Position numbers and translations under genes: made by a program. Under the pieces are notes generated by a model, which did not search any database, was not told where the DNA came from, and worked only from the letters and a program-made list of their open reading frames with translations. Positions 1 to 11,190 of a stretch of 64,000 nucleotides of DNA are shown here, in pieces. Origin of the DNA: Casuarina equisetifolia (Eukaryota; Streptophyta; Magnoliopsida; Fagales; Casuarinaceae); assembly GCA_028551475.1 (NCBI GenBank), contig CM052354.1, positions 1,409,391-1,473,390 of the forward strand, in the 5' to 3' direction. Each line of letters opens with the position of its first letter. Within the stretch, counting starts at the first letter, position 1.

Positions 1-3000
1 GGTTTAGGGTTTAGGGTTTAGGGTTTAGGGTTTAGGGTTTAGGGTTTAGGGTTTAGGGTTTAGGGTTTAGGGTTTAGGGTTTAGGGTTTAGGGTTTAGGG
101 TTTAGGGTTTAGGGTTTAGGGTTTAGGGTTTAGGGTTTAGGGTTTAGGGTTTAGGGTTTAGGGTTTAGGGTTTAGGGTTTAGGGTTTAGGGTTTAGGGTT
201 TAGGGTTTAGGGTTTAGGGTTTAGGGTTTAGGGTTTAGGGTTTAGGGTTTAGGGTTTAGGGTTTAGGGTTTAGGGTTTAGGGTTTAGGGTTTAGGGTTTA
301 GGGTTTAGGGTTTAGGGTTTAGGGTTTAGGGTTTAGGGTTTAGGGTTTAGGGTTTAGGGTTTAGGGTTTAGGGTTTAGGGTTTAGGGTTTAGGGTTTAGG
401 GTTTAGGGTTTAGGGTTTAGGGTTTAGGGTTTAGGGTTTAGGGTTTAGGGTTTAGGGTTTAGGGTTTAGGGTTTAGGGTTTTAGGGTTTAGGGTTTAGGG
501 TTTAGGGTTTAGGGTTTAGGGTTTAGGGTTTAGGGTTTAGGGTTTAGGGTTTAGGGTTTAGGGTTTAGGGTTTAGGGTTTAGGGTTTAGGGTTTAGGGTT
601 TAGGGTTTAGGGTTTAGGGTTTAGGGTTTAGGGTTTAGGGTTTAGGGTTTAGGGTTTAGGGTTTAGGGTTTAGGGTTTAGGGTTTAGGGTTTAGGGTTTA
701 GGGTTTAGGGTTTAGGGTTTAGGGTTTAGGGTTTAGGGTTTAGGGTTTAGGGTTTAGGGTTTAGGGTTTAGGGTTTAGGGTTTAGGGTTTAGGGTTTAGG
801 GTTTAGGGTTTAGGGTTTAGGGTTTAGGGTTTAGGGTTTAGGGTTTAGGGTTTAGGGTTTAGGGTTTAGGGTTTAGGGTTTAGGGTTTAGGGTTTAGGGT
901 TTAGGGTTTAGGGTTTAGGGTTTAGGGTTTAGGGTTTAGGGTTTAGGGTTTAGGGTTTAGGGTTTAGGGTTTAGGGTTTAGGGTTTAGGGTTTAGGGTTT
1001 AGGGTTTAGGGTTTAGGGTTTAGGGTTTAGGGTTTAGGGTTTAGGGTTTAGGGTTTAGGGTTTAGGGTTTAGGGTTTAGGGTTTAGGGTTTAGGGTTTAG
1101 GGTTTAGGGTTTAGGGTTTAGGGTTTAGGGTTTAGGGTTTAGGGTTTAGGGTTTAGGGTTTAGGGTTTAGGGTTTAGGGTTTAGGGTTTAGGGTTTAGGG
1201 TTTAGGGTTTAGGGTTTAGGGTTTAGGGTTTAGGGTTTAGGGTTTAGGGTTTAGGGTTTAGGGTTTAGGGTTTAGGGTTTAGGGTTTAGGGTTTAGGGTT
1301 TAGGGTTTAGGGTTTAGGGTTTAGGGTTTAGGGTTTAGGGTTTAGGGTTTAGGGTTTAGGGTTTAGGGTTTAGGGTTTAGGGTTTAGGGTTTAGGGTTTA
1401 GGGTTTAGGGTTTAGGGTTTAGGGTTTAGGGTTTAGGGTTTAGGGTTTAGGGTTTAGGGTTTAGGGTTTAGGGTTTAGGGTTTAGGGTTTAGGGTTTAGG
1501 GTTTAGGGTTTAGGGTTTAGGGTTTAGGGTTTAGGGTTTAGGGTTTAGGGTTTAGGGTTTAGGGTTTAGGGTTTAGGGTTTAGGGTTTAGGGTTTAGGGT
1601 TTAGGGTTTAGGGTTTAGGGTTTAGGGTTTAGGGTTTAGGGTTTAGGGTTTAGGGTTTAGGGTTTAGGGTTTAGGGTTTAGGGTTTAGGGTTTAGGGTTT
1701 AGGGTTTAGGGTTTAGGGTTTAGGGTTTAGGGTTTAGGGTTTAGGGTTTAGGGTTTAGGGTTTAGGGTTTAGGGTTTAGGGTTTAGGGTTTAGGGTTTAG
1801 GGTTTAGGGTTTAGGGTTTAGGGTTTAGGGTTTAGGGTTTAGGGTTTAGGGTTTAGGGTTTAGGGTTTAGGGTTTAGGGTTTAGGGTTTAGGGTTTAGGG
1901 TTTAGGGTTTAGGGTTTAGGGTTTAGGGTTTAGGGTTTAGGGTTTAGGGTTTAGGGTTTAGGGTTTAGGGTTTAGGGTTTAGGGTTTAGGGTTTAGGGTT
2001 TAGGGTTTAGGGTTTAGGGTTTAGGGTTTAGGGTTTAGGGTTTAGGGTTTAGGGTTTAGGGTTTAGGGTTTAGGGTTTAGGGTTTAGGGTTTAGGGTTTA
2101 GGGTTTAGGGTTTAGGGTTTAGGGTTTAGGGTTTAGGGTTTAGGGTTTAGGGTTTAGGGTTTAGGGTTTAGGGTTTAGGGTTTAGGGTTTAGGGTTTAGG
2201 GTTTAGGGTTTAGGGTTTAGGGTTTAGGGTTTAGGGTTTAGGGTTTAGGGTTTAGGGTTTAGGGTTTAGGGTTTAGGGTTTAGGGTTTAGGGTTTAGGGT
2301 TTAGGGTTTAGGGTTTAGGGTTTAGGGTTTAGGGTTTAGGGTTTAGGGTTTAGGGTTTAGGGTTTAGGGTTTAGGGTTTAGGGTTTAGGGTTTAGGGTTT
2401 AGGGTTTAGGGTTTAGGGTTTAGGGTTTAGGGTTTAGGGTTTAGGGTTTAGGGTTTAGGGTTTAGGGTTTAGGGTTTAGGGTTTAGGGTTTAGGGTTTAG
2501 GGTTTAGGGTTTAGGGTTTAGGGTTTAGGGTTTAGGGTTTAGGGTTTAGGGTTTAGGGTTTAGGGTTTAGGGTTTAGGGTTTAGGGTTTAGGGTTTAGGG
2601 TTTAGGGTTTAGGGTTTAGGGTTTAGGGTTTAGGGTTTAGGGTTTAGGGTTTAGGGTTTAGGGTTTAGGGTTTAGGGTTTAGGGTTTAGGGTTTAGGGTT
2701 TAGGGTTTAGGGTTTAGGGTTTAGGGTTTAGGGTTTAGGGTTTAGGGTTTAGGGTTTAGGGTTTAGGGTTTAGGGTTTAGGGTTTAGGGTTTAGGGTTTA
2801 GGGTTTAGGGTTTAGGGTTTAGGGTTTAGGGTTTAGGGTTTAGGGTTTAGGGTTTAGGGTTTAGGGTTTAGGGTTTAGGGTTTAGGGTTTAGGGTTTAGG
2901 GTTTAGGGTTTAGGGTTTAGGGTTTAGGGTTTAGGGTTTAGGGTTTAGGGTTTAGGGTTTAGGGTTTAGGGTTTAGGGTTTAGGGTTTAGGGTTTAGGGT

Positions 3001-4345
3001 TTAGGGTTTAGGGTTTAGGGTTTAGGGTTTAGGGTTTAGGGTTTAGGGTTTAGGGTTTAGGGTTTAGGGTTTAGGGTTTAGGGTTTAGGGTTTAGGGTTT
3101 AGGGTTTAGGGTTTAGGGTTTAGGGTTTAGGGTTTAGGGTTTAGGGTTTAGGGTTTAGGGTTTAGGGTTTAGGGTTTAGGGTTTAGGGTTTAGGGTTTAG
3201 GGTTTAGGGTTTAGGGTTTAGGGTTTAGGGTTTAGGGTTTAGGGTTTAGGGTTTAGGGTTTAGGGTTTAGGGTTTAGGGTTTAGGGTTTAGGGTTTAGGG
3301 TTTAGGGTTTAGGGTTTAGGGTTTAGGGTTTAGGGTTTAGGGTTTAGGGTTTAGGGTTTAGGGTTTAGGGTTTAGGGTTTAGGGTTTAGGGTTTAGGGTT
3401 TAGGGTTTAGGGTTTAGGGTTTAGGGTTTAGGGTTTAGGGTTTAGGGTTTAGGGTTTAGGGTTTAGGGTTTAGGGTTTAGGGTTTAGGGTTTAGGGTTTA
3501 GGGTTTAGGGTTTAGGGTTTAGGGTTTAGGGTTTAGGGTTTAGGGTTTAGGGTTTAGGGTTTAGGGTTTAGGGTTTAGGGTTTAGGGTTTAGGGTTTAGG
3601 GTTTAGGGTTTAGGGTTTAGGGTTTAGGGTTTAGGGTTTAGGGTTTAGGGTTTAGGGTTTAGGGTTTAGGGTTTAGGGTTTAGGGTTTAGGGTTTAGGGT
3701 TTAGGGTTTAGGGTTTAGGGTTTAGGGTTTAGGGTTTAGGGTTTAGGGTTTAGGGTTTAGGGTTTAGGGTTTAGGGTTTAGGGTTTAGGGTTTAGGGTTT
3801 AGGGTTTAGGGTTTAGGGTTTAGGGTTTAGGGTTTAGGGTTTAGGGTTTAGGGTTTAGGGTTTAGGGTTTAGGGTTTAGGGTTTAGGGTTTAGGGTTTAG
3901 GGTTTAGGGTTTAGGGTTTAGGGTTTAGGGTTTAGGGTTTAGGGTTTAGGGTTTAGGGTTTAGGGTTTAGGGTTTAGGGTTTAGGGTTTAGGGTTTAGGG
4001 TTTAGGGTTTAGGGTTTAGGGTTTAGGGTTTAGGGTTTAGGGTTTAGGGTTTAGGGTTTAGGGTTTAGGGTTTAGGGTTTAGGGGTTTAGGGTTTAGGGT
4101 TTAGGGTTTAGGGTTTAGGGTTTAGGGTTTAGGGTTTAGGGTTTAGGGTTTAGGGTTTAGGGTTTAGGGTTTAGGGTTTAGGGTTTAGGGTTTAGGGTTT
4201 AGGGTTTAGGGTTTAGGGTTTAGGGTTTAGGGTTTAGGGTTTAGGGTTTAGGGTTTAGGGTTTAGGGTTTAGGGTTTAGGGTTTAGGGTTTAGGGTTTAG
4301 GGTTTAGGGTTTAGGGTTTAGGGTTTAGGGTTTAGGGTTTAGGGT
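1..4345 (+). repeat. Arabidopsis-type telomeric array (TTTAGGG)n
   Basis: About 620 head-to-tail copies of the 7-bp plant telomere unit, read as TTTAGGG on the + strand. I saw only two imperfect units: an extra T near 480 (TTTTAGGG) and an extra G near 4083 (TTTAGGGG). Such purity fits a true terminal telomere kept by telomerase rather than an old interstitial array, which would carry many variants. The G-rich strand runs toward the gap, not toward base 1, which is the wrong polarity for a chromosome beginning here. Confidence 0.98.
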
Positions 4346-4845
4346 NNNNNNNNNNNNNNNNNNNNNNNNNNNNNNNNNNNNNNNNNNNNNNNNNNNNNNN
4401 NNNNNNNNNNNNNNNNNNNNNNNNNNNNNNNNNNNNNNNNNNNNNNNNNNNNNNNNNNNNNNNNNNNNNNNNNNNNNNNNNNNNNNNNNNNNNNNNNNNN
4501 NNNNNNNNNNNNNNNNNNNNNNNNNNNNNNNNNNNNNNNNNNNNNNNNNNNNNNNNNNNNNNNNNNNNNNNNNNNNNNNNNNNNNNNNNNNNNNNNNNNN
4601 NNNNNNNNNNNNNNNNNNNNNNNNNNNNNNNNNNNNNNNNNNNNNNNNNNNNNNNNNNNNNNNNNNNNNNNNNNNNNNNNNNNNNNNNNNNNNNNNNNNN
4701 NNNNNNNNNNNNNNNNNNNNNNNNNNNNNNNNNNNNNNNNNNNNNNNNNNNNNNNNNNNNNNNNNNNNNNNNNNNNNNNNNNNNNNNNNNNNNNNNNNNN
4801 NNNNNNNNNNNNNNNNNNNNNNNNNNNNNNNNNNNNNNNNNNNNN
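4346..4845. other. Assembly gap of exactly 500 N
   Basis: A run of exactly 500 unknown bases. A round number indicates a scaffolding placeholder of unknown true size. Sequence to its left and right need not be neighbours in the genome. Confidence 0.99.
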
Positions 4846-5015
4846 TGCTTGACAGATGGCTTAGCTGGGCTTCGTCTAGAGATGCCTCTTTGTGGAGACG
4901 ACAATTACGAAACTGGAAGGATGTAAAAGGTGATGCTTTCTCTGAAATTGCAAAAAGCAAAAATCCATTCCAACACCAGCAACACAATTGGTATGACAGA
5001 GATTTGAATTCATAG
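4846..5015 (+). pseudogene. Ankyrin-PGG gene A1, 3' end of first exon only
   Basis: The frame from 4848 to the TAG at 5013 reads LDRWLSWASSRDASLWRRQL and continues as an RNWKDVKGD-type tail. It matches the end of exon 1 of gene A3 (31797-31916; RWLSQVTYKEAFLWRQKLQNW). Everything upstream is lost in the gap. No splice donor is kept at the expected place and the frame runs to a stop. The downstream DNA is relict intron, and I found no membrane (PGG) exon for this copy. It is either a broken gene or the end of a gene cut by the scaffold edge. Confidence 0.75.
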
Positions 5016-5815
5016 TAATGCGTGGTCATAGGGATTCATTAGTACAAAAGATTAGCTTCTAATACTTAAAAAGATTAAACTCAACTAATGCATAACAAAT
5101 TTAAGTACAAATAATCTCTTCAAGTTGTCTTTCTATGAATCACAAGCAACTTGAATGGACAACCTTTTCAAATGCTCTAAACATAAGTATAAAAATATGC
5201 AAAATTGAGTATACAAGCTACATGAGTTGACACCCAAATTTTCTTGCGTATGCTTCCATGTTTCTTCATTTGGATTTGATTCGTAATGTAATATATTTTG
5301 CTAGAAATTCATCTCCTTTACCCTTTTTTATTGGTATGCAAATGGGGTGAGAGATTTTGGTGTCTCTACCTTAGTTCCAATTGAGTTAATGCATATCCTT
5401 TACCTTTCTATCAATCTTTTCAAATATATTATTATTGCAACTTGAGAATAAAAAAGTGTCTCAGAAATTCAAAAGCCATAAAAAATCGTCACATATATAT
5501 TTTTTTTCTAATCGTTAATGCTTTTTCAACAACTTAACATTTTTGTGTTCTTAAAAGTACGGTGATGCTACTAAATATCTTCTTGTTAATTTTTTTTTTG
5601 CTTAGAATTTATCTTGTTTGACATTGAAATTTAATGTTAAGTATTCTTTATTAATATGTACCATCTACCTTCTTTTTTTTTTTTTCTTCTAACTTTTGGG
5701 TGCGAGTTATTCTATTGCTAGACTATTTACGGGATCTAGAGATTATAATTGGGCATTTGTACAGTATGAGATCAAGTGGTTATTGAATTGTAGAGTAGAT
5801 TTAAACTAGTCATTG
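5016..5815 (+). other. Relict intron of ankyrin gene A1
   Basis: AT-rich sequence without a gene. Several stretches match the A3 intron (31980-32700) in the same order: the CAAATTTTCTTG block near 5236, AAGTACGGTGATGCT near 5557, and the GAGATTATAAT block near 5739. The match stops near 5815, just before the PGG exon should begin, where a copia relict starts. Confidence 0.65.
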
Positions 5816-7205
5816 AGTCCTTACAATATTTGTGTAATAAAATGAGATAATGGGTAAGCAAGAGAGTTTGTGGAATGAATCTAGATTCAGCTATAAAGAA
5901 TTTGTACAATAGTAAGCCTATGTTTGTAGGTTGAGTCCTATTCTAAACAAGGAATAATAATATTTACAACAATTATAGGAAAAGCAAATATAGAATGTAC
6001 AGGGAATATTTTGAATAGCTAATGCCAACAATGGCAATATGTTTGGTGGCCTTTATACTCATTAACACTCCCCTTTAAGCTAGAAATTTAAATAAGTCAA
6101 ATACTCCAAGTTTGGAGATAAAATATTAATGTTGCTTGCTATTTAGTGCCTTCATCAATAGCTCTGCTAGTTACTCTTTGGTAGATATGTGATGTGTCGT
6201 AATGATGTCCTACTAGAACTTCTCTTTCATGTAATGACAATCAACCTCAATGTATTTAATGCGCCCAAGAAAATTAGATTTGTTGTTATCTTTTCTGTAG
6301 CTTTGTTATCACAATAAAGTAAAATAGGATGTCGCATATGAAAATTGAAGTTTGTAAGAAGTCCTATGATCCTCACTATTTCACTAGTGATAATTTGCAT
6401 AACTCGATATTCTACCTCGACTAAAGATAATGAAATGATGGTCTACTTTTTTTTAGCACCAAGATATCAAAGTGTTTCGCGACATAACACAAAAACCTAT
6501 GATAGATTTCTTCGTCATCGAATGTGTTGTAGTCTAAATCACAAAAAGATTGCAATTCAAACTTTGACAAAAATGAAAACATGAGACTAAGGCCTAGAAA
6601 ACCCTTCAAATATTTAATTAACTTCAAGGTGGCTTCCATATGGGATTGTTTTGGATTGTGCATGACCTAACTAAGAAGCTGAATTAGAAAAGTGATGTTA
6701 GGTTTTATGAAAGTCAAGTAAATGAGTTTGCCAACTAATTACTAATATGCTAAAGGGTCTTCAAATGGAGGATCATTGATTTTTTTCCTTTGAGCCTGCA
6801 TCATATTCTACACTTGTGAATTTTTTATTTTGCTTCATTGGAATGATAAAAGGCTTAGAACCAGGTAATCCATCCTCAAAGACTAATTTTAGTGTATACT
6901 TACGTTGACATAAAGAGATACCGTTTGGTGAAAGAACTTTGATTGACTAAGATCTTTCATAAAAAATGTGACATTAAGGAATTGCTTGATTTCACTAATT
7001 CCAACTTAATTGTTTTATGTTATCAATATATTATCAATATAAATAAGTAATGTTACAAAAGAGTTACTATGAGTTTTAGTGAATATGGAATAGGCATGGC
7101 AAGATTGGTGGAAACCATTATGAACTAGAGCACTAATAAATTTGACATTTCATTGATGGGATGCTTGCTTTAATGCATATAAGACTTTTCACAGTTGACA
7201 TACTA
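5816..7205 (-). mobile_element. Relict Ty1/copia element, 3' half, minus strand
   Basis: Read on the minus strand. A degenerate polypurine tract (plus-strand AACACTCCCCTTTAAG) lies at 6064-6079, and a probable 3' LTR remnant lies left of it to about 5816. To the right come decayed RNase H and reverse transcriptase pieces: MHNPKQSHMEATLKLIKYLKG at 6600-6663 resembles the copia RNase H lead-in, and KSLICIKASIPSMKC near 7145-7186 is a broken form of the RT motif KSLYGLKQASRQW. Stops and frameshifts are frequent and no 5' half or second LTR was found. LTR edges are approximate. Confidence 0.6.
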
Positions 7206-7695
7206 ATTGCTCCCCTCAAGTCTGAAATTTTAGGGAAAGCTCCATATATACTCATATTTATATCAGCAAAAGAAGCAAAAATCAAGCATACTAAAATTAA
7301 TGATGAAAAATTCCGACGTGACATTGGAGGATGGAATGAAGAACTACAATGGATGATCAAAGCAATAAAAGGAAGAGATTTAGCTACTAAACTTCTCAAG
7401 ATATCTTTCTTAGCTTGTATTTATTGTATATGGGCTAAACGAAATAGAAGACGTTTTCAGGGGAAAACAATAGATATCCTTATTCTCTTAGCGAAAATAA
7501 AGAAGATAGTACGAGGGAAAGCTTCTTTGTTTAGAAATATAAAATTTTCTCAATGCAATGTTATTTTGAATGAGATTTGGAGGCTTCCAACTTCCTTTTT
7601 TTATAGATATGGTGACTTTTGTAATACTGGGGTGTACTCCTGTACTTTTCTACTTTAATATGTATTAATACAGTTTACCTTGCCACTAAAAATAA
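7206..7695 (+). mobile_element. LINE 3' fragment (zf-RVT region)
   Basis: The open frame within 7161-7658 reads FRRDIGGWNEELQWMIKAIK and then ACIYCIWAKRNRRRFQ. This is the pattern of the C-terminal zinc-binding region after reverse transcriptase in plant L1-like LINEs (W-x-EL-x-W ... YxIWxERNxRxF). An A-rich tail (near 7686-7705) follows, as expected for a 5'-truncated LINE. It abuts the copia relict at about 7200, so the first part of the open frame belongs to that element. Not functional. Confidence 0.6.
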
Positions 7696-8866
7696 AATAA
7701 AATTAATGATAAAAAATTGTGTGACATATTTATAGCCCATATGAAATGATTATACAATCATTTGATGAATGGAAAATCCATTTGATTATGTTCAAATTAG
7801 GATTGTAGACTCAACCCTTTAGCCTATGAAATTCTTTGACACATTACGCTCACTCTCACACTCACATGTATCTTCCCATTATCTTTCGTTTTGTAATACA
7901 TTCTAAATACATTGAGCAAGTCATCTATACTATTAGGTGTCAATAGACTTTCTATTTTTCTTTTTTATTTATGTAGGATGACATATCATTTCACAAGCAA
8001 GGTGAATGCGTTACATTAATCCTTAAATTAGGGTTGTAAGGAAACTCAATGCTAGTTAAATTGAATCAAAGCATGAGTTTAGGTCTTCAATTAAAATCAA
8101 ATCTACGCTTAAATATCCTTAAACTCCTTAGAATTGAGATGGCATAAGATTCTATCTTCAACTTGACATACAATGAATTTTGTTTTAATATCCTTTTTAA
8201 AAACAATGAACGTCTAAAGGATATGAATCATGGTAATTAATTGAGTAGAATAAAATATTATAAAAATAAATTGTATGAGCATAGTTGCTCTACCAATGTT
8301 CTTAAATTTTCATTTTCTATCTTGTGGAGCCTAAAATACCTATCTATAGGTGCCCATAAAATATTTGTTTAATGATGCTTCAATTGATCTTGGGCTTAGT
8401 TTTGTCAAATGAGTTTGGGATAGCTAATTTATAGTTATATACAAGGTGGCCCAAAATATTTTTGAGTCATTATTTAATTGCTATTCTTTTTCTCAGTCAT
8501 TCATTTGGACATCAATTAAACTTCAGATAATACAATAACAAAATTAGCAAATTAGTTATTCATGGAAAAGTCACTAAAAGGAGCTTACTGGGAAAAACAT
8601 TAAAGGTTTCTTTGAAATGGGTTTTACCATGTATGACTGGTACTTAAAATTTGTTAAGTACAAAAGACCCAAAAAACATCTTTAGCTTGAGAAATGGGTT
8701 TCAATCCGATTTCGAAGTAAGATTTAGCACAAAAACCAAGAGGAATATTTATAAAACTGCAAACAAATAATAACATAGTAAAAGCCTAACTGCCAAACAG
8801 TTATAGCGACGTAACTGGGTCCTTAAGAGGATCCTTGGTCTTTAGGATTAGGAGAGGACGCGGGGA
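7696..8866. other. AT-rich intergenic DNA, no gene seen
   Basis: No open frame of note, no recognisable domain and no repeat shared with the rest of the window that I could see. It ends at the GCGGT target site of gypsy-1. Confidence 0.6.
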
Positions 8867-8871
8867 GCGGT

Positions 8872-9258
8872 TGTCACAGGTTTATTTATGTAATTTTATT
8901 TCTTTAGGCCTGATGGGTTATAGTAGAGTAAAGGCCCGTGTTTTGTTAGTTTAGAGAAGGGTAAAATGGTACATGTAGTAAAACCTAGTTTTATTGGGGA
9001 AAGCCATTGTGCAATGGGGGGGGAGAGGTGAAGAATGTGTATCAAATAGGTGCTGTTTCCCTTGAGATGCAGGTGTGCTGTGTCCACTTATGATGCAGAT
9101 TGGGTGCGTGAGTGTGTGAAGACTTGTTGTGGTTGTGTTCATTGATTTGTGTGTGGAGATAGCTAGGAAGAAGAAGAGAGGGAAGCCAGATCGGGGTGCT
9201 GATCGCCCACTGCAGTTTAGAAGGCCGAAACTGGGCAGATTTGTTTTGGACTGTGCCA
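8872..9258 (+). repeat. Gypsy-1 5' LTR
   Basis: 387 bp, TGTCACAGG...CTGTGCCA. It differs from the 3' LTR at six sites by eye; five are transitions, some at CpG. A 63-codon minus-strand open frame inside both LTRs is an accident of composition. Confidence 0.93.
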
Positions 9259-9261
9259 ACT

Positions 9262-9274
9262 TGGTATCAAAGCC
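9262..9274 (+). other. Gypsy-1 primer-binding site
   Basis: TGGTATCAAAGCC lies 3 nt after the 5' LTR. It differs by one base from the initiator-Met tRNA complement TGGTATCAGAGCC used by many plant LTR elements. Confidence 0.85.
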
Positions 9275-9290
9275 AGCTTCTAAACTTGAG

Positions 9291-11141
9291 ATGGACGAGC
9301 AGTTATGGGGTCGCATTCAGGTTGAAATGGATCAGAAAAGAGCAGAAGATGATCGTAAAAGGGATGACCTTGAAAGGCGCTTGCAACAATAGATTAATGG
9401 GAATTTGGAGCTTACAAAGAAAGAGGTGTGAGATATAAAAGAGTCGATTGAACGGCTCATCCTGATTTCCACAGAACAAAAACACATGGTTAGTGGTTCT
9501 AAACTTCTTGCTGGTGGTTCTTCTTCGGGATTTAAAAACAAAGAAGTAAAAAAAGAAGAAGAGGACAAGGGGAGTGAGAATGAGTCCTATAGGGGATACC
9601 GTGAGCACCAAAGGAGGGAAGAGGAGAGAGAAAAAAGGGAAGAATGAAAAGATAGCTACAATAGAAACGGAGAAAGAAAAACAAAAGAGGAGGAGGATGA
9701 TTATCACAATAGGTATCGTGAAAGGGAGGAGGAAAGAGAAAGAAGGGAAGAAGAAGAAGAGAATTACGAAAAATACCAAGAGAGAGAAGAACATGAGGAA
9801 GATGAGGATGTCTATAGGGGATACCAAGAAAGAGGAAGAAGAGAAGAAGAAAATGCAAGAACAAGGTATAAGAGGTACCGTGAAAGGGAAAGAAGAGAAG
9901 AGGGGAATGGAGGGGACATGAATAGGGGCTATAGGGACAGAAATAGGTATAGATCTCGTGGTGGGTTGGAGAAACCGAATAACCCAAGATTTGAATTCCC
10001 TAAATTTGCTGGTGGGAAGGATCCTACGGAGTGGATAAATAGGGCAAACCAGTTTTTCCGATTCAATAACACAAGAGAAAGAGATAAAGTCTTCATCGCT
10101 GCATGGCATTTAGAAGATGAAGCCCAAATGTGTGTAGAATGGCTGCAAAAAAGGGTAGGAAATCGCCCAGTAACTTGGCCTCTCCTCACTGATGCATTGA
10201 ATCGCCGCTATGGTCCATCTGCTTACAGAAACAGCTTATTGGATCTTATTAAGCTCCAACAAACGGGCACTGTGGAGGAACATGAGGTAAATTTCATGCA
10301 ACTTCTCTTAAGAGTAGATTATTTGAATGAAGATCAAGAAGTTATTTTCTTTGTAGCTGGATTAAAGGACAATTTGAGAAATGAAGTATTATCTAGGAAA
10401 CCCATAGATTTAGCTGATGCTATTGGGTTAGCCTATTTGTAGGAAGGTAAGAATGTTTATTACAAAAAGGAGAAAAATGTGCTGTCCAAATCTACAAACT
10501 AGCCAAATAATAGCTGGGGTAAAGGAACCAAACCCTTAAGGACTCCCAAGAAATTAACCCCAAAAGAAATCCAAGAAAGGAGGGATAAGGGACTTTATTT
10601 TAATTGCAATGAGCTGTTTACTCCTACCCACCGCTGCAAGAATAGGTTATTTGTGATAACAGCAGAAGAAAATGAGGACGAGAGTGATGAGGAGGCTAGT
10701 GTAGTGCTGGAAGAGATAGTGCAGGAGCAGAATGTCGAGGAACCAACCCCAACAATTTCGTGTAAGGCTATGAGGGGTTACACAACACCAAAGACCATGA
10801 GAGTGTGGGGTGCTTTCGGGGGTGAGTCTAATAGGGTGTGTATATTGATGGATTCGGGAAGTAGTCATAATTTCTTGAGCACTCGTTTAGCAAGGAAATG
10901 GGGTGTTAAGGCTGTGGGAGGAATGAATCTAGAAGTAATTGTTGCCAATGGAGAAAAGATGAAGAGCAAAGGCTTGTGCAAAGGGGTCGAAGTAATTATA
11001 CAGCAAGTTAGGCTGAAATTAGATTTCTTTTTGTTGAACATTCTAGGCTCAAAAGCTGTGTTGGGAGCCCAATGGTTAAAAACCTTGGGAGACATTGTTT
11101 GGAATTTTGAGGATATGAGAATGTCCTTTTATAAAGGGTAA
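9291..11141 (+). pseudogene. Gypsy-1 gag and protease region, broken
   Basis: The likely start is the ATG at 9291 (MDEQLWGRIQVEMDQKRAED). A very charged R/E/K-rich stretch follows (9540-9960), then the retrotransposon Gag domain (about 9990-10440; FPKFAGGKDPTEWINRANQF), a decayed zinc-knuckle area near 10590-10640, and an aspartic protease with its LMDSGSSHNFLS active site near 10847-10882. One frame runs throughout but carries stops at 9390, 9429, 9645, 10440, 10500 and 11139. The capsid-like Gag would package the RNA and the protease would cut the polyprotein; neither can be made full length here. Confidence 0.88.
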
Positions 11142-11190
11142 AAAAAAATAACCTTGTGGGGTGTTAGAACGGGGAATGATGAAGTAGTGG

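Noticed and set aside
4325-5029. Long minus-strand open frames through the N gap
   Set aside because: Their length comes from unknown bases; only the real sequence at 4846-5015 codes, on the plus strand.
8896-9316. Minus-strand frames inside gypsy-1 LTRs (also 14199-14445)
   Set aside because: Duplicate with the LTRs and carry no domain; accidental.
9303-10109. 268-codon minus-strand frame in gypsy-1
   Set aside because: Antisense shadow of the R/E/K-rich gag linker; low-complexity S/F/P composition and no domain.
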